DNA from: an uncultured Christensenellaceae bacterium
Lineage (GTDB): Bacteria > Bacillota > Clostridia > Christensenellales > UMGS416
Assembly: GCA_944376795.1 (NCBI GenBank)
Contig: CALWDW010000012.1
Location: forward strand, 62,001 to 126,000
Length of the DNA: 64,000 bases
Reading direction: 5' to 3'
In this document: positions 52,989-62,291 of the stretch, one piece after another
Layout: the number at the start of each line of letters is the position of its first letter
Numbering within the stretch: the first letter of the stretch is position 1
Translations under genes and position numbers: made by a program
The notes under the pieces: model-generated
Seen by the model: only the letters and a program-made list of their open reading frames with translations
What the model was told of the DNA's origin: nothing
Database searches by the model: none

Positions 52989-54728
52989 CTATCCCTCGGC
53001 CTGGGCGAATTGGGCGTTGTACAGCTTGGCGTAGAAGCCGCCTCGGGCCAGCAGTTCCTCGTGCCGGCCCTGCTCCACGATGTGGCCGGCGTCCATGACC
53101 AGGATGCAGTCGGCCTCCCGGATGGTGGAGAGCCGGTGGGCCACGATGAAGGAGGTGCGGCCCTGCATCATTTTCTGGAAGGCCCGCTGGATGCGGATCT
53201 CGGTACGGGTATCGATGGAGCTGGTGGCCTCGTCCAGGATGAGCATGGCCGGGTCGGTGAGCATGACCCGGGCGATGGACAGCAGCTGCTTCTGGCCCTG
53301 GGAGATATTGCCACCCTCCTCGGCAATGACGGTATCATAGCCCTGGGGCAGCCGCTGGATGAAGCTGTGGGCATGGGCGGCCTTGGCGGCGGCGACGATC
53401 TCCTCCATGGTGGCTTCCGGCTTGCCGTAGGCGATATTGTCCCGGATGGTGCCCGCGAAGAGCCAGGTGTCCTGGAGCACCATGCCATACTGCCGGCGCA
53501 GGTTCCCTCGGGGTACCTGGCGGATCGGGATCCCGTCCACCCGGATTTCCCCGGCATCCACATCGTAGAAGCGCATCAGCAGGTTGATCAGTGTGGTCTT
53601 GCCGCAGCCGGTGGGCCCGACGATGGCAATGCGTTCGCCGGGCTGGGCCACCAGGCTCAGGTTCTGGATCAGGGGGCGCTCCGGCAGGTACGAGAAGTCC
53701 ACGTGATCTAGCTCCACACGGCCCTGGCAGTCCCGGAGGGTGTGCTGGGTGGAGTCGGGGGATTCGGCGGGCTCGTCGATGACGGCAAAGACCCGCCGCG
53801 CCGATGCAAAGGCGCTCTGCAGCTCGGTGACTACGCCGGAGATCTCGTTGAAGGGCTTGGTGTACTGGTTGGCGTAGGTGAGGAAGGCCGAGATATCCCC
53901 TACGCTGATGCGGCCCATCACCGCGCTGATGGCCCCGGTGATGCCCACCGCCGCGTAAACCAGGCCGTTGACAAAGCGGGTGCAGGGGTTGGTGATGGAG
54001 GAGTAGAATTGGGCCTTGCGTCCGCTGGTGTAGAGGCGGCCGTTGATCTCCTCAAAGGCAGCTTGGGCCCGCTGCTCGTAGCCAAAGGTTTTGACCACCT
54101 TTTGTCCGCCTACCATTTCCTCGATATAGCCCCCCAGCTCGCCCTGGATGGCAGAGGACTGCTTGAAGAAGGCGTAGGTTCTCTTGGCGATGAAGGACGC
54201 CACAAACAGGGAGACGGGGGTGAGCAGCACCACCACCAGCGTATTGCCCCAGTCCAGGGACAGCATGAAGCCCAGGGTGCCCAGGATGGTGACAATCCCA
54301 GTGAAGAGCTGGGTAAAGCCCTGGAGAAGGCCGTCGCTGATGCGCTCGATGTCATTGACCACCCGGCTGATGAGGTCGCCATGGGCGTGGCTGTCCACGT
54401 ACCGCAGGGGGACCTGGGAAAGCTTGGCAAAGACGTCTACCCGGATATCCCGTACCGTACGGTGGCTGACCACGTTGTTGCACAGGCCCAGCAGCCACTG
54501 GAACAGGGCGCTGACCCCTACGGTAATCCCCAGCTGGAGGGCGATCCGCAGGATCCCCGGGAAGTCCACCTGTCCGGGGCCCACAATCAGGTCTACGCCG
54601 CGGCCTACCAGGACCGGAGCGTAGAGGGTTAGAGAGGTGCCGATCAGGGCACTGAGCAGCGCTAGCGCCAGGTAGAGGCGGTAGGGGCGGGTATAGGACA
54701 GAATTCTCCGCAGCACGCTCTTATCCAT
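52989..54728 (-). CDS. Heterodimeric ABC exporter, consensus-site subunit
   Basis: This 579-residue half transporter has six helices, then Walker A GPTGCGKTTLINLL, signature NISQGQKQLLSIARV, and Walker B LILDEATSSID with the catalytic Glu; switch His in FIVAHRLSTIREAD. The ISQGQ signature and intact Glu mark it as one partner of a heterodimer. The upstream gene overlaps its start by 8 nt and supplies the other half. GGAGGAGG precedes the ATG. The substrate may be drugs or lipids. Confidence 0.95.
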   Translation of the reverse strand: MDKSVLRRILSYTRPYRLYLALALLSALIGTSLTLYAPVLVGRGVDLIVGPGQVDFPGILRIALQLGITVGVSALFQWLLGLCNNVVSHRTVRDIRVDVFAKLSQVPLRYVDSHAHGDLISRVVNDIERISDGLLQGFTQLFTGIVTILGTLGFMLSLDWGNTLVVVLLTPVSLFVASFIAKRTYAFFKQSSAIQGELGGYIEEMVGGQKVVKTFGYEQRAQAAFEEINGRLYTSGRKAQFYSSITNPCTRFVNGLVYAAVGITGAISAVMGRISVGDISAFLTYANQYTKPFNEISGVVTELQSAFASARRVFAVIDEPAESPDSTQHTLRDCQGRVELDHVDFSYLPERPLIQNLSLVAQPGERIAIVGPTGCGKTTLINLLMRFYDVDAGEIRVDGIPIRQVPRGNLRRQYGMVLQDTWLFAGTIRDNIAYGKPEATMEEIVAAAKAAHAHSFIQRLPQGYDTVIAEEGGNISQGQKQLLSIARVMLTDPAMLILDEATSSIDTRTEIRIQRAFQKMMQGRTSFIVAHRLSTIREADCILVMDAGHIVEQGRHEELLARGGFYAKLYNAQFAQAEG

Positions 54729-56460
54729 TTTGACGAACCTCCTCCTCCCGCAGCTGGGACAGGCAGATTTCCCGGTAGACCTGGCAGCTCTCGAAGAGCG
54801 TCTCGTGGGTGCCTAGGCCGGCGATCCGGCCTTCATCCAATACCAGGATCCGGTCGGCACCCCGCACGGTATGCACCCGCTGGGAGACCATGAGCACAGT
54901 GCAGCCGGCGGTTTCCCGGCGGATCGAGCGGCGCAGGGCCGCATCGGTGGCAAAGTCCAGGGCGCTGGCGCTGTCGTCCAGAATCAGGATGTCTGGATGT
55001 CCCACCAGGGCGCGAGCGATGGTTAGCCGCTGCCGCTGGCCTCCCGAGAAGTTCCGGCCGCCCTGCTCCACGCGGGTGTTTAGACCGTCGGGAAGCTTGT
55101 CCACGAATTCGGCGGCTTGGGCTACTTCCAGCGCCTGATGGATGGATGCATCCGAGGCATCCTCCTGGCGCCATTGCATATTCTCCCGCAGGGTGCCGGA
55201 GAAGAGCAGCGTCCGCTGGGGGACGATGCCCATCTTACCCCGGAGCCAGGACAGCGGCGCCTGGGAAATATCTACGCCGTCCACCAGGATGGAACCGGCG
55301 GTTACGTTATAAAAGCGGGGGATAAGATTGACCAAAGTACTCTTTCCCGAGCCGGTGCCGCCGATGATGCCCAGCGTTTCTCCGGGACGGATCTCCAGGG
55401 AAATATCCGTGAGGGCGTTCTCCTGGGCTTCGCCGTAGGCAAAGGAGACGTTGCGGAACGCGATGCGAGGCGCGCCGGGAACCGGGACCGGATCGGCGCC
55501 GGCAAGATCCGCCACCGACGGCACGATATCCAGCACCGCGTTCACCCGGGCGGCGGAGGCCGCCGCCTTGGTGAAGATGACCACCAGATTGGCCACCACG
55601 ATGAGGGCCAGCAGGATCTGGTTCATGTAATTGATGATGGCAATCAACTCGCCCTGGGTCAGATGTCCGGCATCCACCCGGATGCCGCCAAAGTAGAGAA
55701 TCGCTACAATGGCCAGATTGACGATGATAAAGGTCAGCGGGCTGAGCAGCGCGGAAATCTTGCCCACCCGGATGGTGGCCCGGGTCAGTTCGTCGGCAGC
55801 GCTGTCAAAGCGCGCCTTCTCGGCTTCTTGCTTATGGAAGGCGCGGATGACCCGGACGCCGGAGAGGTTTTCCCGGGTAATTAAGGAAATCCGGTCCAGA
55901 TATCCTTGGATGCGGCCAAAGAAGGGGACCGAGCGGCTCATGATGGCGTACAGTGCCAGAGCGATCAGCGGGGCGGCGCACCAGAAGATGATGGAGAGGC
56001 GCAGATCCAGCGTCATGGCCATGACCGTGGCGCCAATCACCAGGAAGGGGGCGCGGATCACCAAACGGATCAGCATGGCCACCGCCAGCTGGAGTTGGTT
56101 TACATCGCTGGTCAGCCGGGTGATGAGGCTGGGGGTGCCGATGGCGTCAATCTCCCGGTGGGAGAGGCGGTTGATATGGGCGAAGAGGGCGTTGCGAACC
56201 ACCGTGCCAAAACCCTGGGAGGCCTTGGCGGCCGAGTACTGGCAAAAGAGGGAGCAGCCCAGGCCCACCACCCCCAGGCCCACCATCACCGCGCCCATGC
56301 GGAGGATATAGCCGGTATCCCCCTGGGCGATACCTACATCGATGATGGAGGCCATGACTAGGGGGACAATCAGCTCAAAGATGGCCTCCACCAGCTTAAA
56401 AATCGGCCCTAGGATCACCTGCTTGCGGAAATCCTTGAGAAACCGCGCGATTTTGATCAT
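54721..56460 (-). CDS. Heterodimeric ABC exporter, degenerate-site subunit
   Basis: This protein of about 579 residues begins MIKIARFLKDFRKQV. It has Walker A GGTGSGKSTLVNL, signature FSGGQRQRLTIARAL, but Walker B reads LILDDSASALD, where the catalytic Glu is Asp. This is the typical change in one half of heterodimeric exporters such as BmrCD or TM287/288 (family knowledge). The start at 56460 follows GGGGAG by 10 nt; an ATG at 56487 is possible. Divergent LysR gene. Confidence 0.94.
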   Translation of the reverse strand: MIKIARFLKDFRKQVILGPIFKLVEAIFELIVPLVMASIIDVGIAQGDTGYILRMGAVMVGLGVVGLGCSLFCQYSAAKASQGFGTVVRNALFAHINRLSHREIDAIGTPSLITRLTSDVNQLQLAVAMLIRLVIRAPFLVIGATVMAMTLDLRLSIIFWCAAPLIALALYAIMSRSVPFFGRIQGYLDRISLITRENLSGVRVIRAFHKQEAEKARFDSAADELTRATIRVGKISALLSPLTFIIVNLAIVAILYFGGIRVDAGHLTQGELIAIINYMNQILLALIVVANLVVIFTKAAASAARVNAVLDIVPSVADLAGADPVPVPGAPRIAFRNVSFAYGEAQENALTDISLEIRPGETLGIIGGTGSGKSTLVNLIPRFYNVTAGSILVDGVDISQAPLSWLRGKMGIVPQRTLLFSGTLRENMQWRQEDASDASIHQALEVAQAAEFVDKLPDGLNTRVEQGGRNFSGGQRQRLTIARALVGHPDILILDDSASALDFATDAALRRSIRRETAGCTVLMVSQRVHTVRGADRILVLDEGRIAGLGTHETLFESCQVYREICLSQLREEEVRQNG

Positions 56461-56502
56461 ATTTCCATCGCTCCCCTCTTGTTCCATCGCGCTTTCTCTC
56501 GT

Positions 56503-56511
56503 ATTATATCA
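56503..56511 (-). promoter_or_regulatory. Extended -10 promoter of the heterodimeric ABC operon
   Basis: Minus-strand TGATATAAT (56511-56503). A GGAACCATA copy (56517-56525) lies in the promoter's spacer. Confidence 0.75.
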
Positions 56512-56542
56512 TAGAAGGAACCATACGAAACCAATCTCATTA

Positions 56543-56557
56543 ATATGGGAACCATAT
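56543..56557. promoter_or_regulatory. Candidate LysR operator (T-N11-A)
   Basis: The perfect inverted repeat ATATGG-GAA-CCATAT contains T-N11-A, the LysR box pattern. Its right half is repeated (GGAACCATA) 31 bp away at 56517, close to three helical turns. It lies 29 bp before the LysR start. Confidence 0.7.
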
Positions 56558-56585
56558 ATTTTTTGTATAGATATGGAGACGCATT

Positions 56586-57488
56586 ATGGACATCAAGCAA
56601 TTGGAGTATTTTGCCGCCATTGCCCAGGAGGGGAGCATCTCCGCCGCTGCCCGCAAGCTGCACATCAGCCAGCCGCCTCTGAGCCAGCAGCTGCGCCTAT
56701 TGGAGGAGGAGCTGGGCCTTTTGTTGGTGGAGCGCGGACCGAGAAGGGCAACCCTCACCGAAGGGGGACGGCTGCTGTACGAGAGGGCCCAGGCGATCCT
56801 GGAATTGGCCGACAACACCGCCCGGGAGCTGCGGGATCTGGGCAGCGGTCTTTCGGGGACGCTGCGGCTGGGGGTGATTTCCTCCAGCGGGGCCATCCTG
56901 ATGCGGCGGAGCATGGCGGCGTTTTCCCATGCCCATCCCCGGGTACGGTTTGATATCCGGGAGGGAAATACCTATGAGCTGGTGGAACGGGTGCTTTCGG
57001 GGATGATCGAGGTGGCGGTGGTGCGCACACCCTTCTCCACCGACGGGTTGGCCTGTCGCCCGGTGCTGGAGGAACCCATGACGGCGGTGGCCCAGCCGGG
57101 AACCTGGCAAGAGGATGGGCCCATGACCTTGGCACAGCTGGCTGCGTATCCTTTGATCCTTTACCGGCGCTTTGAGCACATTATACTTCCGGCCTTCCTC
57201 CGGGAGGGGATCGACTGCACCATTCTTTGCAAGAACGACGACGCCCGCACCACCCTTCTGTGGGCCCAGGCGGGCCTAGGGGTGGGGCTGGCCCCCCGTT
57301 CGGCTACCGAAATCTTTTCTCCCGGAAGCCTCCAGGTGCGGGTGGTGGATTATGAAGGGCTGCGTACCCAGGTTACGGTGATTACCAAGGCGGGAGGCTA
57401 TCTTTCCCAGATTGCTCGGCGCTTTGTCGACTTCTTTGCGCCGGAGGCTTCCGGGAAGGATGCGGCGCCGGAAAGCGGCGGCGTTTAG
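56586..57488 (+). CDS. LysR-family transcriptional regulator
   Basis: This 300-residue protein has an N-terminal winged helix (MDIKQLEYFAAIAQEGSISAAARKL, then ISQPPLSQQLRLLEEELG) and a periplasmic-binding-like effector domain from about residue 90 (LSGTLRLGVISSSGAIL). It is divergent from the heterodimeric ABC exporter, with a T-N11-A operator between them, so it probably controls the exporter and itself in response to an unknown ligand. GGAG lies 7 nt before the ATG. Confidence 0.95.
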   Translation: MDIKQLEYFAAIAQEGSISAAARKLHISQPPLSQQLRLLEEELGLLLVERGPRRATLTEGGRLLYERAQAILELADNTARELRDLGSGLSGTLRLGVISSSGAILMRRSMAAFSHAHPRVRFDIREGNTYELVERVLSGMIEVAVVRTPFSTDGLACRPVLEEPMTAVAQPGTWQEDGPMTLAQLAAYPLILYRRFEHIILPAFLREGIDCTILCKNDDARTTLLWAQAGLGVGLAPRSATEIFSPGSLQVRVVDYEGLRTQVTVITKAGGYLSQIARRFVDFFAPEASGKDAAPESGGV

Positions 57489-57584
57489 GGAGCTGGGCTC
57501 TGTCCCGGGAAGCGGGCGGGGCTGCTGCCCCTAGGAAAGCCAGGCTTGGGACACAGCGCCTTTCGACAGGATGGGATCGGCAAA

Positions 57585-57621
57585 CCCGTCCATAAATTGA
57601 CGGACTGGCTCTATGGACGGG
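57585..57621. promoter_or_regulatory. Perfect 10-bp inverted repeat before the dehydratase genes
   Basis: CCCGTCCATA (57585-57594) and TATGGACGGG (57612-57621) are separated by 17 bp that include TTGACG. There is no U-run. It could be an operator for the downstream cluster or a LysR transcript terminator. Confidence 0.55.
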
Positions 57622-57692
57622 ACGGGGCCCCTGCGGTATGATCAGGCTATCCATATGCGCCGCGATGCGCGGCAGAATCGAGGTATTGTCCC

Positions 57693-58802
57693 ATGCGGAT
57701 TACGCGCGTAACCCCGCTCTACAGCGGAGCCAATCTTTTTGTGCGAGTGGATACCGATGAAGGCATTGCAGGCTATGGCGAGGGTACCCTCAATACCCGG
57801 GTCAAGGCCGTGGCTGCCGTGCTGCAGGATCTGGAGCCGGTGTTGATGGGGAAGGATCCCCTGCAGACCGAGCGGCTGTGGCAGGAGATCTACCGGGGAA
57901 CCTTCTGGCGCGGGGGACCGGTGCTGCTTTCGGCCCTTTCGGCGGTGGATATGGCCCTGTGGGACATCAAAGGTAAGGTGCTCCATACGCCTGTCTATAA
58001 TCTTTTGGGCGGCCCCAGCCGGGAAAAGATCCGCATGTATGTCCATGCCAGCGGGACGAACCCGGAGGAGCTTTGCCGCAATGCCGAGGCACTCCTTGCC
58101 CAGGGCTTTACCTGCCTGCGCATTTGTCCCCATGACAATTTGGAAGCCGGACGCTATGAGCCCGGGGTGCAGGTCCGCAAGAGCGTCGCCTTCATGAAGG
58201 CGCTGCGGACGGCGGTGGGAGAGGATGCAGAGATTATCTTCGAATGCCATACCCGGCTGACCCCTGCCTGGGCTGCGGCGCTCTGCCAGGAGATTGCGCC
58301 CTACCGCCCGCTGTTTGTGGAGGACGCCCTTCGGGCCGACAGCCCCGAGAGCTACCGGACCCTCCGGGCCCGCACCGACGTTGCTCTGGGGACGGGGGAG
58401 AAGTTTGGCGGGATCTGGGACTATAAGACGGTGTTCGAGGAAGATTTGATCGATTACGCCCGCACGGATATCTGCAATTGCGGTGGGATTACGTCCTTTA
58501 TGAAGATCGCTCACTATGCCGAGAGCCATTATATCGAGATGGTCCCCCACGGGATTCCCGGGCCGGTAGGCATGATGGCGGCGCTGCACTGCGATCTGGC
58601 GGCTGCCAACTTTGCCATGCAGGAGCAGGGGGCGTTCACCGCCGGCTTTGCGGAGACCGACGTCGTGCTGCGGAACGGGTTCCTGTATCTGGGGAATGCC
58701 CCTGGCCTGGGGGTGCAGATCCATGAGGACCGGCTGGAGCCGGTAAGCCATTATGAGCATCCCCATTGGGCTCGGGAAGACGGCTCGGTGCAGGACTGGT
58801 AA
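57693..58802 (+). CDS. Enolase-superfamily sugar acid dehydratase (ManD/RspA-like), copy 1
   Basis: This 369-residue protein belongs to the mandelate racemase/muconate lactonising group. Likely Mg2+ ligands are Glu184 (IIFECHTRLTP), Glu210 (LFVEDALR) and Glu236 (GTGEKF); His186 and His286 (MVPHG) are catalytic candidates. The capping domain is at residues 1-110. The pattern is closest to D-mannonate/D-galactonate dehydratase-like and RspA proteins. The exact sugar acid is unknown. It is followed by a close paralogue at 38 bp. Confidence 0.9.
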   Translation: MRITRVTPLYSGANLFVRVDTDEGIAGYGEGTLNTRVKAVAAVLQDLEPVLMGKDPLQTERLWQEIYRGTFWRGGPVLLSALSAVDMALWDIKGKVLHTPVYNLLGGPSREKIRMYVHASGTNPEELCRNAEALLAQGFTCLRICPHDNLEAGRYEPGVQVRKSVAFMKALRTAVGEDAEIIFECHTRLTPAWAAALCQEIAPYRPLFVEDALRADSPESYRTLRARTDVALGTGEKFGGIWDYKTVFEEDLIDYARTDICNCGGITSFMKIAHYAESHYIEMVPHGIPGPVGMMAALHCDLAAANFAMQEQGAFTAGFAETDVVLRNGFLYLGNAPGLGVQIHEDRLEPVSHYEHPHWAREDGSVQDW

Positions 58803-58840
58803 ACTTGCGGCCGTTACGCCGCTGAAATAGGAGGAAATAC

Positions 58841-59956
58841 ATGAAAATCACTTCGGTCAAGCCTTTGCAGAGCGACAAGAACGTATTTGTGAAGATCACC
58901 ACCGACGAGGGAATCTTTGGCATCGGCGACGGAACCCTGCACACCCGGGCCAAGGGCGTGGTGGCCGTGCTCACCGACCTGGAGCCGGTGCTGGTGGGGA
59001 AGGATCCCATGCAGACCGAGCGGCTGTGGCAGGAGATCTACCGGGGGACCTTCTGGCGCGGCGGCCCCATTCTGATGGCGGCCTTGTCGGCGGTGGACAT
59101 TGCCTTGTGGGATATCAAGGGCAAGGCGCTCAATACACCCGTCTATAATCTTTTGGGCGGCCCCAGCCGGGAAAAGATCCGTATGTATACCCATTGCAAT
59201 GGAAAGACCCCGGAGGAGCTTTGCCGCAATGCGGAGGCGCTGCTCAAGGAAGGCTATACCTGCCTGCGCATCTGCCCCTATGACAATCTCAAGGACGGCT
59301 TTTTTGAGCCGGGGATCCAGGTGCGGAAGGTTGCGGCATATATGAAGGCTCTGCGCGACTGTGTGGGGGAGGATGTGGAGATCATTCTGGAGTGTCATAC
59401 CCGTCTGACTCCCTCCTGGGCCATCAAGCTCTGCGAGAGCGTAGCGCCCTATCATCCGCTCTTTGTGGAAGATGCGCTGCGTGCCGATAGCCCGGAAAGC
59501 TACCGTGTGCTCCGCGCCCATACCAACCTGGCCTTGGGAACCGGGGAAAAGTTCGGAGCCCCCTGGGACTACAAGACGGTGTTTGAGGAGGACCTGATCG
59601 ACTACTGCCGCACCGATATCTGCAATGGAGGAGGCATCACCTCCTTTATGAAGATCGCCCACTACGCCGAGAGCCACTACATTGAGATGGTACCCCACGG
59701 ACTGCCCAGTCCCATCGGGCAGATGGCCGCCCTCCACTGCGATTTGGCCGTTACCAACTTTGCTCTCCAGGAACGGGGGCTGCACCGCCCGGACATTCCG
59801 TTCATTCAGGCGGATATGACGTTTAAGGACGGCTTTATTTACCTGGGCAGCGAGCCGGGTATCGGCATTCATCTGGATGAAAAAGCGCTGGATCCTATCC
59901 GGCACTATGAACATCCCCACTGGGTGCGGGAGGACGGCTCGGTGCAGGATTGGTAG
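58841..59956 (+). CDS. Enolase-superfamily sugar acid dehydratase (ManD/RspA-like), copy 2
   Basis: This 371-residue protein is roughly two-thirds or more identical by eye to the preceding protein and ends in the same EDGSVQDW. Metal ligands (ILECHTRLTP, LFVEDALR, GTGEKF) and MVPHG are conserved. Differences cluster near the active site: MYTHCNGKTPEE instead of MYVHASGTNPEE, and CNGGGIT instead of CNCGGIT, so substrate or stereochemistry may differ. A run of 41 identical bases (57993-58033 and 59141-59181) suggests recent duplication or gene conversion. AGGAGGAAATAC precedes the ATG. Confidence 0.9.
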   Translation: MKITSVKPLQSDKNVFVKITTDEGIFGIGDGTLHTRAKGVVAVLTDLEPVLVGKDPMQTERLWQEIYRGTFWRGGPILMAALSAVDIALWDIKGKALNTPVYNLLGGPSREKIRMYTHCNGKTPEELCRNAEALLKEGYTCLRICPYDNLKDGFFEPGIQVRKVAAYMKALRDCVGEDVEIILECHTRLTPSWAIKLCESVAPYHPLFVEDALRADSPESYRVLRAHTNLALGTGEKFGAPWDYKTVFEEDLIDYCRTDICNGGGITSFMKIAHYAESHYIEMVPHGLPSPIGQMAALHCDLAVTNFALQERGLHRPDIPFIQADMTFKDGFIYLGSEPGIGIHLDEKALDPIRHYEHPHWVREDGSVQDW

Positions 59957-60040
59957 CTTTTTGACGCGGTTGCGTCGGCGGAGGCTTCTCCCCGGCGCAG
60001 CCGATGGCTTTTCAAAAACGTGGGATAGGTAGGTGAGAGT

Positions 60041-61180
60041 ATGGATTTTTCCGCATTGACGAAGCTGATGGACGCCCTGGAGCCTGAGTACGGGATTCCC
60101 GGCGCCGATCTTTGGGTGTATGCCAATCATGAGACGGTGTACCATCACAGCGTGGGATTTGCCGACGCCGCGCGGACCCGTCCGGTATCCGATACGGATA
60201 TTTACATCCTTTACTCGGCCACGAAGGTCTTCACCAATACGGCCGTAACCAGGCTCATTGAGGAGGGCCGGCTTGCCCTGGAGGATGAGGTGCGGCGGTA
60301 TCTTCCGGAATTCGGCCGGGTGGTGGTGCGCCAGGGGCAGGAATTTGTGCCGCCCAAGCGGGTGATGACCATCCGGGATCTGATGACCATGACCGCCGGC
60401 CTGAGCTACAATATGGATACCATCTACATGGCCGAGGTGCTCCGCCGCCGCAAGGGAATGGCCACTACCCGCCAGGTGATGGAGGCCATTGCCGCCGAGC
60501 CTCTGCTCTTTGAGCCGTCGACCCACTTCCAGTACAGCCTTTGTCACGATGTGTTGGGGGCCGTGATTGAGGTGGTTACGGGCATGACCTTTGGAGAATA
60601 CCTGCGGCAGATCATCTTTGAACCTCTAGGCATGACGGATACCACCTTTGACCCCACACCGGCCCAGCAGGAGCGCATTGCGGCTCAGTACCGCTATCAG
60701 CCGGAAACCAAAACAGTGGAGGAGATCCCCAGGAAAAATGCATACCGTCTTTCGCCCCGGTACGAGAGCGGCGGCGCGGGGCTGTACGCCACGGCGCCTG
60801 ACTATCTGCGCTTTGCCGCGGCCTTGGCCAATGGCGGTACCGCCGACAACGGGTACCGGCTGTTGAAACGGGAAAGCATTGACCTGATGCGCCGGGGGGA
60901 TCATCTGTGCCCGGCGGCTGCGGCTGACTTTGATACCTGGGGCCGCCATGGCTATACGTATGGCCTGGGTGTGCGCACCATGGTGCATCCGGAGGCCTAT
61001 GGCTTCCATACGCCCCGGGGAGAGTTTGGGTGGGACGGCGCGGCTTCCTCCTATGTGGCCATCCAGCCTGACTGTGGCGTAGCTATATTCTTCGGTATGC
61101 AGGTGCTGAATTGCGGCGTCACGTATGAGAAGATTCATCCTGCGCTCCGGGAAGCGGCCTTCCAGGCGCTGGGATACTGA
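60041..61180 (+). CDS. Serine hydrolase, beta-lactamase class C fold
   Basis: This 379-residue protein has the S-x-x-K motif Ser59-Ala-Thr-Lys62 and QYSLCHDVLG (Tyr165) in the position of the Y-x-N loop, the pattern of EstB-like esterases and penicillin-binding-protein relatives. FGWDGAASS near 325 may be the third motif. No signal peptide is present, so a cytoplasmic esterase, perhaps of acylated sugars, fits the neighbourhood better than a beta-lactamase. GGTAGGTGAGAG precedes the ATG. Confidence 0.9.
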   Translation: MDFSALTKLMDALEPEYGIPGADLWVYANHETVYHHSVGFADAARTRPVSDTDIYILYSATKVFTNTAVTRLIEEGRLALEDEVRRYLPEFGRVVVRQGQEFVPPKRVMTIRDLMTMTAGLSYNMDTIYMAEVLRRRKGMATTRQVMEAIAAEPLLFEPSTHFQYSLCHDVLGAVIEVVTGMTFGEYLRQIIFEPLGMTDTTFDPTPAQQERIAAQYRYQPETKTVEEIPRKNAYRLSPRYESGGAGLYATAPDYLRFAAALANGGTADNGYRLLKRESIDLMRRGDHLCPAAAADFDTWGRHGYTYGLGVRTMVHPEAYGFHTPRGEFGWDGAASSYVAIQPDCGVAIFFGMQVLNCGVTYEKIHPALREAAFQALGY

Positions 61181-61268
61181 GGACCCGACGCGGCCCGGGG
61201 CGGGAGTGCCTGCACCCGCGCTCCGGGGAGCGGAAACGGAAAGGAAACTTGTTTTTTGACGGTACAGG

Positions 61269-61290
61269 AGGCTGCCCAATTTGGCAGCCT
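61269..61290 (+). terminator. Hairpin after the serine hydrolase gene
   Basis: AGGCTGCC pairs with GGCAGCCT across a 6-nt loop; there is no strong U-run. Confidence 0.45.
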
Positions 61291-61354
61291 CTGCCTATAT
61301 TCCAAGGGACGCGCCGCACGGGCGGAAAATGTCCGGTGCCGCTGAATTGCAGGA

Positions 61355-61383
61355 TTCTGCGGCGGTGTGAAGAATATTATATT
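61355..61383 (+). promoter_or_regulatory. Promoter of the isomerase-MFS gene pair
   Basis: TTCTGC (61355-61360), 17 bp, TATATT (61378-61383), in a short AT-rich stretch. Confidence 0.6.
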
Positions 61384-61432
61384 TTATCCCATTGTGTGAT
61401 ATAGCCAGCGGAAGAACAAGGAGGACGATCCT

Positions 61433-62203
61433 ATGAAGTTTGGCGTGTGCGCCGGCATTGATGCGCTGCCGACCGCAGCAGAGGCGGGCTGTGACTATTT
61501 GGAGATGGGCTTTGCCACCGTGGCTGCCCTGCCGGATGAGGCGTTCCGGGAAGTTTTGGACAAGGTGGAGGCTTCCCCCATCCGGGTGGAGGCGATGAAT
61601 GGTTTTCTGCCGGGGACCATGCGGCTTACCGGCCCAGAGGCCGATCATGAGCAGCCCCTGCCTTTTATTACAAAAGGCTTTTCCCGGGCAAAGGCCCTGG
61701 GAACCCAGGTGGTAGTCTTTGGAAGCGGCGGTGCGCGGAGCGTGCCGGAGGGCTTCCCTATGGAGGCAGCCAAGGAGCAGATGGCGGCCTTTGCCCGGAA
61801 GGCGGCGGCCTGCGCCCGGGAGGCCGGGATCCGGCTGGCTCTTGAGCCCCTGAGCCGGCATGAGTGCAACTTTCTCCACACGGTAAAGGAGGGGCTGGAG
61901 ATCTACCATATGGCAGGGGAGCCGGAAGGCCTCTGTGTGCTGGCCGATCTCTATCACATGGCGTCCAATGGGGAGGACTTTTCTGGCATACTGGAAGCCG
62001 GACCGCTGCTGGCCCACTGCCATATTGCCGCGCCGGAAAGCCGGGTGTACTGTATGCCCGGTCAGGCAGACGAACTGTACCAGGGCTTCTTTGCTGCGCT
62101 GCGTGCCATTGGCTATACCGGACGGATCAGCCTGGAAGGGCACTGCGAGGATATGCGCCGGGAGCTTGCGCCCTCGGTGGCCTATCTGCGGAGTCTGGCG
62201 TAA
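61433..62203 (+). CDS. Sugar phosphate isomerase/epimerase (TIM barrel, AP-endonuclease 2 fold)
   Basis: This 256-residue protein starts MKFGVCAGIDALPTAAEAGC. It has GTQVVVFGSGGARSVPEGF, IRLALEPLSRHECN with a Glu ligand, VLADLYHM with an Asp, LAHCHIAAPESR with a His, and RISLEGHCED: the metal-binding pattern of the xylose-isomerase-like epimerase family. The substrate is unknown; the neighbours suggest a keto-sugar or sugar-acid derivative. AAGGAGGACGATCC precedes the ATG. The MFS gene follows 88 bp later. Confidence 0.92.
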   Translation: MKFGVCAGIDALPTAAEAGCDYLEMGFATVAALPDEAFREVLDKVEASPIRVEAMNGFLPGTMRLTGPEADHEQPLPFITKGFSRAKALGTQVVVFGSGGARSVPEGFPMEAAKEQMAAFARKAAACAREAGIRLALEPLSRHECNFLHTVKEGLEIYHMAGEPEGLCVLADLYHMASNGEDFSGILEAGPLLAHCHIAAPESRVYCMPGQADELYQGFFAALRAIGYTGRISLEGHCEDMRRELAPSVAYLRSLA

Positions 62204-62291
62204 CTGCCTCGCCTTTTTCTTGGAGTGATTCAAAAGCAAAGCCCCCATGACCCACGGCATGGCGCCGTACAGTAAGGAGGACTGTAACCCC

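Noticed and set aside
52316-53711. Frames through the tandem repeats giving repeated RPILPLKFEKGG peptides
   Set aside because: The protein repeat is just the DNA repeat read through; one frame continues antisense to the ABC gene.
58814-60547. Minus-strand frame of 577 codons opposite the second dehydratase and serine hydrolase
   Set aside because: It spans two plus-strand genes, lacks a start site, and is His/Gly-rich shadow sequence.
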